Below, one piece after another: positions 6,567 through 12,672 of a DNA stretch of 16,658 nucleotides (positions are counted from its first letter, which is position 1; every line of letters begins with the position of its first letter). This stretch comes from DATLGB01 sp035540675. Its GTDB lineage: Bacteria; Actinomycetota; Thermoleophilia; Solirubrobacterales; Solirubrobacteraceae. The notes under the pieces are model-generated. The model saw only the letters and a program-made list of their open reading frames with translations. It was not told where the DNA came from and searched no databases. A program made the position numbers and the translations under genes. The DNA is taken from assembly GCA_035540675.1 (NCBI GenBank), contig DATLGB010000158.1:1-16658 (forward strand). Reading direction: 5' to 3'.

Positions 6567-8156
6567 TCAGCCGCTGTACTCGGCCTCGCGGCTGTAGATC
6601 GCCGTCTTCGAGATCGGCTCGATCCACACCGCGCGCCAGGTGCCGCCGGTCGGGACCGCGCGGACGGCCTCGAAGAAGCCGAGCGGGCTGGTCACCTTGA
6701 CGGGGTCGCCGATGGTCGAGAAGTCCCCGGCGCCGTTCGGGCGGAACTGGAGGTAGACCTCGGGCGGGTTCTCGGGGTCGATGAGCGGGTGGAAGCGGAT
6801 CCAGCCCCACAGGTTCACGCCCTCCTGGCCGACGGAGTCGGTGCCCTTGCCCGTCGCCAGCAGCGGGAAGATGTAGGCCTGCGCGGCGGGCTTCGGGCGC
6901 CCGTTGGCGAAGAACAGGCCGGACTGGTAGGTGAACCAGTGCTTCTTCGAGCTGCGCTTGTAGCGCTTGATGCCGGGCACGTCGCGCAGCAGGAACTGGG
7001 TGTTGGCGATCACCCGCGGGTCCTTGTAGGCCATGTAGTCGCCCACGTTGAGGAACTCGGCCTGCAGCACCGGATCGATCCCGCTGAAGCGGTCGGGCGG
7101 GTTCGTCTCGTAGCCGAACTCGGTGAGCGCGACCAGGCTGTGCTCCGGGCCGCGGCCCGACGTCTTCGAGACGATGTCCAGCAGCGCGGACAGCTCGTTG
7201 ACGTTGGCCATCGTGATCGAGTCGCGGTGGCGGTCGCGCTTCGTCGGCGCGAGGTTCTTCGTGTACGGGTGGTGCGCCCACGCGGTGTAGCGGAACTTCT
7301 CGATCTTCTCGAGCATCTCGCACTTGCGCTTGCGCGCCGACGCGCCCGTGTAGCGGCGGCCGGTGGGGGAGATGCAGAACAGCTCGCGGATGAAGCGCTT
7401 CGGGTACACCGGCGACGGCGAGTTGCGCTGCGTGGAGCCGAGCGGGGCCGTCTCGCCGATGAAGACGATGTCGTTGGTGTGGTTGCTGGCGTCCAGCGCC
7501 GCGCGGCCGTAGTACCAGAGCTCGCGGTACAACACGGGCGACCACGGGACCCCGCCCTGCCACTGCGGCGTCAGCCAGCCCTGCTGGTTGGGCTCGTTGT
7601 AGATCGACCACATGCCGACGCGCGGCAGGACCGTGCGGCCGTCGTTCTCGTCCTGGTAGGTCCCGTCGTAGCGGAGCCCCACCGCCTTGACGAACTTGAA
7701 GAACTCGCGCGGGTTGGGCTTCCAGGTCTTGCGGTAGCGCTTCTGCGACTTCGGCGCCTTCGCGTGCGCCCAGCTCGGGCCCGGACCGGTGACGTTGAAG
7801 TAGATGCCGACGCCGAGCGTCTTGCCGGCCCGCACGAGCCGGTCGTAGCGGTCCCAGTTGCCGCGCGGGTACGTGCGCGGGTTGTCCGGCCGGAAGTTGC
7901 GCCGGCGCTTGCCGCGGCGGTCGCGCTTGGCGTGCTCGGCCACCACGCTCCACAGGACCGAGACGCGCACGTAGTCGACGCCCATCCGCTTCATGCGCCG
8001 CAGCGTGTCGTCGCGGACGTCGTCGCCCCGGTAGAGGAGCAGGTCGTCGTCCATCATCATCGAGAACATCACGCCCTGGTTGGCGGATGCTCCCGCCGGC
8101 ACGGCGAGGCCGGCCAGGACGAGGACGAGCAGGAGCGGAGCGAGCAGTCGGCGCAT
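6567..8156 (-). CDS. Secreted clan GH-A glycoside hydrolase-like protein (third paralogue)
   Basis: I choose the ATG at 8156, giving 529 residues and a clean signal peptide (MRRLLAPLLL, cleavage near AGASA|NQG). An in-frame ATG at 8237 would put 27 unlikely residues in front. The barrel shows VRVSVLWSVVAE, GMWSIYNEPNQQGWL with presumed acid/base Glu188, IGETAPLG, TAWAHHPYTK, and ALTEFGYETNPPDRF with presumed nucleophile Glu346. The stretch YDGTYQDEN...VLPRV before NEPN is shared with the paralogue at 3298-4827 (YSGSYADEN...VLPRV) but missing from the one at 1799-3301. C261 and C279 match a cysteine pair in the other two. A beta-rich C-terminal domain (about 430-529) ends in GGTWRAVWIEP. It is unusually rich in Lys and Arg. 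Substrate unknown; secretion and hydrolase fold are well supported. Confidence 0.85.
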   Translation of the reverse strand: MRRLLAPLLLVLVLAGLAVPAGASANQGVMFSMMMDDDLLLYRGDDVRDDTLRRMKRMGVDYVRVSVLWSVVAEHAKRDRRGKRRRNFRPDNPRTYPRGNWDRYDRLVRAGKTLGVGIYFNVTGPGPSWAHAKAPKSQKRYRKTWKPNPREFFKFVKAVGLRYDGTYQDENDGRTVLPRVGMWSIYNEPNQQGWLTPQWQGGVPWSPVLYRELWYYGRAALDASNHTNDIVFIGETAPLGSTQRNSPSPVYPKRFIRELFCISPTGRRYTGASARKRKCEMLEKIEKFRYTAWAHHPYTKNLAPTKRDRHRDSITMANVNELSALLDIVSKTSGRGPEHSLVALTEFGYETNPPDRFSGIDPVLQAEFLNVGDYMAYKDPRVIANTQFLLRDVPGIKRYKRSSKKHWFTYQSGLFFANGRPKPAAQAYIFPLLATGKGTDSVGQEGVNLWGWIRFHPLIDPENPPEVYLQFRPNGAGDFSTIGDPVKVTSPLGFFEAVRAVPTGGTWRAVWIEPISKTAIYSREAEYSG

Positions 8157-8192
8157 GAGGGCTTGTATCGGGTCCCGAGGAGTAGACGCTTG

Positions 8193-8228
8193 AGCGGGCG
8201 GGAGGTGCACGCACCCGGCCCGCCCGCT
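8193..8228 (-). terminator. Candidate hairpin terminator downstream of the superoxide dismutase gene
   Basis: AGCGGGCGGG at 8193-8202 pairs perfectly with CCCGCCCGCT at 8219-8228. Inside the loop, GGTGC (8204-8208) can pair with GCACC (8211-8215), giving a long, very stable hairpin. It lies 31 bases past the dismutase stop on the minus strand and before the start of the next minus-strand gene. No T-run follows, so it is not a textbook intrinsic terminator. It may instead stabilise the mRNA 3' end or work with Rho. Confidence 0.5.
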
Positions 8229-8259
8229 GTTGAACACGAGGCTAGACGAAGGGATGCGG

Positions 8260-8871
8260 TCAGGCGCCCTGCGCCGCCGCGTAGCGCTCGGCGACCTTGT
8301 CCCAGTCGACCGTGCTCCACCACGCGTCGATGTAGTCGGGGCGCTTGTTCTGGTACTTGAGGTAGTACGCGTGCTCCCAGACGTCGCAGCCGAGCAGCGG
8401 CGTCTGGCCCTCCATCAGCGGCGAGTCCTGGTTCTGCGTCGACGTGATGGCGACGCCGGAGCCGTCCCACACCAGCCAGGCCCAGCCCGAGCCGAAGCGG
8501 TTGACGCCCGCCTCCTTGAACTTGGCCTTGAACTCGTCGAAGGAGCCGAACTTCTGGTTGATCGCGTCGGCCAGGTCGCCGGCCGGCTCGCCGCCGCCGT
8601 CCGGGCTCATCGACTCCCAGAACAGCGTGTGGTTGTGGTGGCCGCCGCCGTTGTTGCGCACGGGGCCCTGCTTGTCCTGGGGCAGCGACGAGAGGTTCGC
8701 AAGGACCTCCTCGATCGGCCGGTCGGCGAACTCGGTGCCCTCGAGCGCCGCGTTGGCCTTGTCCACGTAAGCCTGGTGGTGCTTGTCGTGGTGGACGCGC
8801 ATGGTCGCCTCATCGATGTGAGGCTCGAGCGCGTCGTAGTCGTATGGGAGTGCGGGGACCTCGTAAGCCAT
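8260..8871 (-). CDS. sodA: Superoxide dismutase, Mn type
   Basis: This 203-residue protein matches Fe/Mn superoxide dismutases over its full length and converts superoxide to oxygen and hydrogen peroxide. The metal ligands are H27 (in MRVHHDKHHQAY), H81 (in GGGHHNHTLFW), D163 and H167 (in CDVWEHAYYL). Gln148 in the STQNQDSP segment aligns with the glutamine of Mn enzymes (E. coli MnSOD Gln146); Fe enzymes supply it from the N-terminal half. Manganese is therefore more likely, though cambialistic use is possible. There is no signal peptide, so it is cytoplasmic. The ATG at 8871 is 13 bases downstream of the nitroreductase stop, so the two may share a transcript. TAGAAC seven bases before the ATG could also serve as a weak private promoter. 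The symbol is by family, not by proven orthology. Confidence 0.96.
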   Translation of the reverse strand: MAYEVPALPYDYDALEPHIDEATMRVHHDKHHQAYVDKANAALEGTEFADRPIEEVLANLSSLPQDKQGPVRNNGGGHHNHTLFWESMSPDGGGEPAGDLADAINQKFGSFDEFKAKFKEAGVNRFGSGWAWLVWDGSGVAITSTQNQDSPLMEGQTPLLGCDVWEHAYYLKYQNKRPDYIDAWWSTVDWDKVAERYAAAQGA

Positions 8872-8884
8872 GCGGAGGGTTCTA

Positions 8885-9559
8885 TCAGGGCCGGCGCGGC
8901 GGTCGGCGGAACGGCCGGTTGCCGTAGCGGTCGACGTGCACGACCTCGGCGACCGGGCGGCGCGTGGTGGGGCCGTAGCGCCCCCGCGGCCAGCCGAGCG
9001 GGACGACCGCGCACGGGGTCACGGTCCACGGCAGGCCGAGCGCGCGGCGGGCCAGGACGGTGCTCCACAGCGGCAGCGTGAGCAGCGCGGCGCCGAGGCC
9101 CGCGGCCCGCGCGGCCAGGAGCAGGTTCTGCACCGCCGGGTAGATCGAGCCGTAGTAGCTCGTGGCCGCGAGCGGCGGGAAGGCCAGGCGCGGCCCGCGC
9201 AGGCAGGCGACGACGACGACCGGGATCTCCTCGAAGTGGTCGCGCTGCCAGTCGACGGCGTCGAGGGTGCGCTGCATCTTCGGGTCGTTGCGCGCCAGCA
9301 CCCGCCCGATGCGGCCGTAGAACGCCTGCGCCTGCCGGTTGAGCCGCGCGAGCCGCGCCTTGACGGCGGGGTCGCGCACGACGACGAACTCCCAGTTCTG
9401 CTGGTTGGACCCGCTCGGCGCCTTCAGGGCCAGCTCGATCAGCCGCAGCACGAGGGCGTCGTCGACCGGGTCCGGCCGCAGGCGGCGCAGCGCGCGCTGC
9501 GTGCGCATCGCCTCCTCCAGCGGCATGTCGAGCGGTGGAGGCGTGGGCGCGGCGTCCAT
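8885..9559 (-). CDS. Nitroreductase-family FMN oxidoreductase
   Basis: This 224-residue protein starts at the ATG at 9559; an internal ATG at 9526 (MPLEEAM) is a reasonable alternative because the residues before it are Pro-rich. Nitroreductase signatures are MRTQRALRRLRPDPV, the FMN-phosphate-binding N-terminal segment; APSGSNQQNWEFVVV, the hallmark APSG-xN-xQ-W/P loop; YPAVQNLLLAARAAGLGAAL, the dimer and flavin helix; and VVPLGWPRGRYGPTTRRPVAEVVHVDRYG, the C-terminal element. Such enzymes are cytoplasmic homodimers using NAD(P)H to reduce nitroaromatics, quinones or specific metabolites; the substrate is open. It lies upstream of the dismutase on the same strand and diverges from proS across 33 bases, which hold the only A/T-rich patch nearby (about 9568-9579) and probably both promoters. 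Confidence 0.88.
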   Translation of the reverse strand: MDAAPTPPPLDMPLEEAMRTQRALRRLRPDPVDDALVLRLIELALKAPSGSNQQNWEFVVVRDPAVKARLARLNRQAQAFYGRIGRVLARNDPKMQRTLDAVDWQRDHFEEIPVVVVACLRGPRLAFPPLAATSYYGSIYPAVQNLLLAARAAGLGAALLTLPLWSTVLARRALGLPWTVTPCAVVPLGWPRGRYGPTTRRPVAEVVHVDRYGNRPFRRPPRRP

Positions 9560-9577
9560 GGCGGCAGATCAAATCAA

Positions 9578-9583
9578 TACGCT
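9578..9583 (+). promoter_or_regulatory. Possible -10 element for proS
   Basis: TACGCT fits the TANNNT form of actinobacterial -10 elements and lies 9 bases before the proS GTG. No ribosome binding site is seen, so the transcript would have a leader of only a few bases or none. The divergent nitroreductase gene must start from the same 33-base spacer. Confidence 0.3.
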
Positions 9584-9592
9584 GCCCCAGGC

Positions 9593-11275
9593 GTGACGCG
9601 CCTTTCCAGCTACCTCATGCCGACCGAGAAGCAGCCGCCCGCCGACGCGGAGGCGCTGTCGCACAAGCTGCTCGTGCGGGCGGGGATGGCGCGCCAGGTC
9701 GGCGCGGGGCTGTGGACCTTCATGCCGGCCGGCTGGCGGGTGCACGAGAAGGTGGTCCAGATCGTGCGCGAGGAGGTCGACGCGACGGGCGCGCACGAGA
9801 TGCTGATGCCGGTGATGAACCCGGCGGAGCTGTGGCAGCGCACGGGCCGCTACGGCATCGACGAGGTCTTCAAGCTCAACGACCGGCGCGGCGCCGAGAT
9901 GGTGCTGGCGATGACGCACGAGGAGGTCGTGACCTTCCACGTCTCGCAGCTCGTGCGCTCGTACCGCGACCTGCCGCTGTCGCTGTACCACTTCCAGGTC
10001 AAGGAGCGCGACGAGCCGCGCCCGCGCGCCGGGCTGCTGCGCACGCGCGAGTTCATCATGAAGGACGCCTACACCTTCGACGTCGACCGCGAGGGGCTCG
10101 ACGCGGCCTACGAGAAGTACCGGGTGGCCTACGCGCGGGTCTTCGACCGCTGCGGCCTGGATTGGTACGAGGTCGAGTCCGACGTGGGGATGATGGGCGG
10201 CTTCGGCGCGCACGAGTACATGGCGCCGTGCCCGGCCGGCGAGAACGACGTCGTGCTCGCGCCGGGGTACGCCGCCAACGTCGAGGTCGCGCGCGCCGAC
10301 GCCCGGCCCGTGGAGCTGCCCGCGCCGCTGGGCGCGTCCGAGCAGGTCGACACGCCCGGCGCGAGCACGATCACCGACGTCGCGCGCGCGCTCGGGGTCC
10401 GCGAGGGCGCCTGCCTGAAGGCGTTCCCGGTCGTCACCGAGCGCCGCGGGCTCGTGCTCGTGCTCGTGCGCGGCGACCACCGCATCAACGACATCAAGCT
10501 CGCCAACGCCCTCGGCGAGCCGTTCCGGCCCGCCCACGAGGAGGAGATCGCCGAGCGCATCGGCCCGCCCGGCTTCATCGGGCCGGTGGGGGCGCAGGTG
10601 CCGGTCTTCCTCGACGAGGCGGTGCAGCCCGGCGAGTACGTCGCCGGCGCCAACCGGCCGGACGCGCACCTGCGCGGCGTGGAGCCGGGCCGCGACTTCG
10701 AGTTCGAGCGCCTCGACGTGCGGCGCGTCGAGGCGGGCGACACGGTCGGCGGGCATCCGGTGACGATCGAGCCGGCGATCGAGGTCGGCAACATCTTCAA
10801 GCTCGGCACGCGCTTCTCCGAGCCGCTCAACGCGACGGTGCTCGACGAGACCGGCACCGCGCGCACGATCTGGATGGGCTCCTACGGCATCGGCCCGGCG
10901 CGCATCATGGCCGCCGCGGTCGAGCAGTTCGCCGACGAGCACGGCATCTCCTGGCCGCGGTCGATCGCGCCGTGGGACGTCCACCTCGTCGGGCTCGGCA
11001 AGCCGGGGACGGAGGAGCGCGACCTGGCCGAGCGGCTGTACGGCGAGCTGGCCGCCGAGGGCCTGCAGGTCGTCTACGACGATCGCGACGCCGGGCCCGG
11101 CGAACGCTTCGCCGATGCCGAGCTGATCGGCTGCCCGCTGCGGCTGACGGTCGGCCGGCGGACGATCTCGGGTGGCGAGCTCGAGGCCCAGGTGCGGCGC
11201 GGGCGGGAGGCCCGCGCGCTGCCGCTCGACGGCGCGGCCGCGGCGGCCGCCGAGCTGTGGCGCGGCCTCGCCTGA
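9593..11275 (+). CDS. proS: Prolyl-tRNA synthetase, bacterial type with editing insertion
   Basis: This 560-residue cytoplasmic enzyme charges tRNA-Pro with proline using ATP. The GTG at 9593 gives the usual N-terminus (VTRLSSYLMPTEKQPP). Class II synthetase motifs are present: motif 2 as RDEPRPRAGLLRTREFIMKD (139-158) and motif 3 as GSYGIGPARIMAAAVEQ (429-445). MTHEE (108-112) contributes to the active site. Residues about 225-395 form the INS domain that hydrolyses Ala-tRNA-Pro, with the CLKAFPV lysine (276) in the usual place. A C-terminal anticodon-binding domain (about 460-560) ends in a short Ala-rich tail. Length fits the family. The 3' end overlaps the likely GTG start of the next gene by 19 bases, which suggests co-transcription. 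Confidence 0.97.
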   Translation: MTRLSSYLMPTEKQPPADAEALSHKLLVRAGMARQVGAGLWTFMPAGWRVHEKVVQIVREEVDATGAHEMLMPVMNPAELWQRTGRYGIDEVFKLNDRRGAEMVLAMTHEEVVTFHVSQLVRSYRDLPLSLYHFQVKERDEPRPRAGLLRTREFIMKDAYTFDVDREGLDAAYEKYRVAYARVFDRCGLDWYEVESDVGMMGGFGAHEYMAPCPAGENDVVLAPGYAANVEVARADARPVELPAPLGASEQVDTPGASTITDVARALGVREGACLKAFPVVTERRGLVLVLVRGDHRINDIKLANALGEPFRPAHEEEIAERIGPPGFIGPVGAQVPVFLDEAVQPGEYVAGANRPDAHLRGVEPGRDFEFERLDVRRVEAGDTVGGHPVTIEPAIEVGNIFKLGTRFSEPLNATVLDETGTARTIWMGSYGIGPARIMAAAVEQFADEHGISWPRSIAPWDVHLVGLGKPGTEERDLAERLYGELAAEGLQVVYDDRDAGPGERFADAELIGCPLRLTVGRRTISGGELEAQVRRGREARALPLDGAAAAAAELWRGLA

Positions 11276-11886
11276 CCTTCAGCCGGCTCTTCGGCCTCGA
11301 CCGGTCGGCGCCGCCGCCGCCCGAGACTCGCGCCGGTGCGCCGCTGCGCCCGTGGACGATCCCGAACGCCATCGGCTTCACGCGCCTGGCGCTGATCCCG
11401 GTGTTCCTGGTCATCGCGCTGTCGAGCCGCGACGGGACCACCACCACCGCCGCGCTGCTGTTCGCGACGATCGCGTGGCTGGACTACGCCGACGGCATCG
11501 CCGCCCGCCTGACGGGGCAGTACTCGCGGCTCGGAACGCTGCTGGACCCGGTCGCCGACCGCCTGCTCGTCGTGTCGGGCGTGGTGGTGTGCTGGCACTT
11601 CGACCTGCTGCCGCGCTGGGCGCTCGCCGTCCTCGCGCTGCGCGAGGTGGCGATCGTGGTGCTCGTGCGCGTCGGCCTGCGCCACGGCATGGACATCGCG
11701 GTGAACTGGCCCGGCCGCCTGGCGGTGTGGCCGGTGATGTCGGCGATCTTCGCCGCGCTCGTCGGCTGGAGCACGCTCGCCGAGGTGCTGCTCTACACGG
11801 GGCTCGTGCTGGCGCTCGCGTCGCTGGCGATGTACGTGCGCGACGGAGTGCGTTTCGCGGCGGCGCGGCGGCAACGCTCAAGCTGA
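11257..11886 (+). CDS. CDP-alcohol phosphatidyltransferase (PgsA-like)
   Basis: This 209-residue integral membrane enzyme carries a perfect CDP-alcohol phosphatidyltransferase motif: D76-x2-D79-G80-x2-A83-R84-x8-G93-x3-D97-x3-D101. WTIPNAIGFTRLALIPVFL precedes it, as in phosphatidylglycerophosphate synthases, and several further hydrophobic helices follow (about 102-200). The most likely reaction is CDP-diacylglycerol plus glycerol-3-phosphate to phosphatidylglycerophosphate, but cardiolipin or phosphatidylinositol-type synthases share the motif, so I give no symbol. No ATG is available. The GTG at 11257, inside the end of proS, is the best start. A CTG at 11272 that overlaps the proS TGA (CTGA) is a less standard alternative closer to the conserved region. 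The gene is probably expressed with proS. The place of a PgsA gene ahead of a GarA-like gene echoes mycobacteria. Confidence 0.88.
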   Translation: MARPRLTFSRLFGLDRSAPPPPETRAGAPLRPWTIPNAIGFTRLALIPVFLVIALSSRDGTTTTAALLFATIAWLDYADGIAARLTGQYSRLGTLLDPVADRLLVVSGVVVCWHFDLLPRWALAVLALREVAIVVLVRVGLRHGMDIAVNWPGRLAVWPVMSAIFAALVGWSTLAEVLLYTGLVLALASLAMYVRDGVRFAAARRQRSS

Positions 11887-11901
11887 GGTCGAAGCCACTG
11901 G

Positions 11902-11907
11902 TATGCT
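11902..11907 (+). promoter_or_regulatory. Probable -10 element of a leaderless promoter for the RsiG-like gene
   Basis: TATGCT matches TANNNT and ends 6 bases before the ATG at 11914, which puts transcription start at the A of the start codon. There is no ribosome binding site in the spacer. This is the best-formed of the promoter-like elements seen. A clear -35 hexamer is not apparent. Confidence 0.45.
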
Positions 11908-11913
11908 CGCGCC

Positions 11914-12174
11914 ATGAGCATGGACACCTTCCCCGACCTCGGCTCCCTGTCGGATCAGGAGCTCAAGGATCTCATCCAGCAGCTCACCGAGGAAGAGCAG
12001 GAGGTGTCCTACCGCCGCCGCATCCTGCACGGCAAGATCGACATCCTGCGCGCCGAGCTGGTCAACCGCCTGCGCAAGAAGCACGAGGGCGGCGAGGACG
12101 TCATCTCCGGTGCGGACGTGCAGCGGCTGACCGACATCCTCGCCGGGCGCGCTTCCGCCCCGGTCGACGAGTAG
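11914..12174 (+). CDS. Single-motif RsiG-like anti-sigma protein (c-di-GMP-binding type)
   Basis: This 86-residue protein is predicted to be mostly helical. Helix SDQELKDLIQQLTEEEQEVS leads into a segment that fits the RsiG c-di-GMP signature E-x3-S-x2-R-x3-Q-x3-D, using E28, S32, R35, H39 and D43. The glutamine position is His here. The following IDILRAELVNRLRKK resembles actinobacterial RsiG proteins. In Streptomyces, RsiG carries two such motifs and, with c-di-GMP, sequesters the sigma factor WhiG. Basal Actinobacteria such as Rubrobacter have small one-motif versions that homodimerise. This protein fits the latter in size and motif count. No WhiG-type sigma gene is in the window. An in-frame ATG at 11920 is a second possible start, but the upstream -10 spacing favours 11914. 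Family call is good; actual c-di-GMP binding is inferred. Confidence 0.78.
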   Translation: MSMDTFPDLGSLSDQELKDLIQQLTEEEQEVSYRRRILHGKIDILRAELVNRLRKKHEGGEDVISGADVQRLTDILAGRASAPVDE

Positions 12175-12195
12175 CCGCCGCGCGGCCGGCCTGCC

Positions 12196-12672
12196 GTGGC
12201 GCGCCACTGTCCCGAGTGCGGCTTCGTCAACGTCGACGGGGCGAGCTACTGCTCGCGCTGCGGCGCGTTCATCGCGCAGCCCGAGCCCACCCGCGACCCG
12301 CAGTCGACGACGGCGACCTACGTCATCGACCCGGGCACGGGTGAGCTGCGCCCGGTCGACGTCGAGGACGTGGTCTCCGGCGGGGGCGCGCTGGTCATCC
12401 GCTCGGGCGGCGGCCGGGTCGGGCAGTCGTTCCCGCTGCGGCCGCCGCGGGTGACGATCGGCCGCTCCCCGGATGCCGACGTCTTCCTCGACGACGTCAC
12501 CGTCTCGCGCGACCACGCGGTGCTCGTGCACCGCCAGAACGCGTGGTTCATCGACGACTCGGGGTCGCTCAACGGCACCTACGTCAACCGGCGCCGGATC
12601 GACTCGCACCGGCTCGAGGACGGCGACGAGCTGCAGGTCGGCAAGTACAAGCTCACCTACCTCGCCGGCTGA
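12196..12672 (+). CDS. Zinc-ribbon plus FHA-domain protein, GarA/OdhI-like
   Basis: This 158-residue protein starts at the GTG at 12196. An N-terminal zinc ribbon (C5-x2-C8 ... C19-x2-C22) is followed by a linker containing STTAT (37-41) and an FHA domain (about 65-157). The FHA domain has the key residues G89-R90, S104-R105-xx-H107, and N126-G127-T128 with N131. The run DADVFLDDVTVSR and the GSLNGTYVN block are nearly those of mycobacterial GarA. FHA domains bind phosphothreonine. GarA/OdhI inhibits 2-oxoglutarate dehydrogenase and regulates glutamate metabolism until Ser/Thr kinases phosphorylate an N-terminal ETTS motif. The STTAT stretch is a candidate equivalent (inference). Classical GarA lacks a zinc ribbon. 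Its stop overlaps the next start by one base (TGATG), and the next gene is the same type of MerR regulator that follows garA in mycobacteria. Confidence 0.85.
   Translation: MARHCPECGFVNVDGASYCSRCGAFIAQPEPTRDPQSTTATYVIDPGTGELRPVDVEDVVSGGGALVIRSGGGRVGQSFPLRPPRVTIGRSPDADVFLDDVTVSRDHAVLVHRQNAWFIDDSGSLNGTYVNRRRIDSHRLEDGDELQVGKYKLTYLAG

Noticed and set aside
8157..8237. Longer start at 8237 for the third hydrolase
   Set aside because: It would add 27 residues ahead of a clean signal peptide and run through the hairpin downstream of the dismutase gene.
9569..10984. 471-codon antisense frame opposite proS
   Set aside because: The plus strand encodes an intact prolyl-tRNA synthetase with all motifs; the antisense product is low-complexity and featureless.
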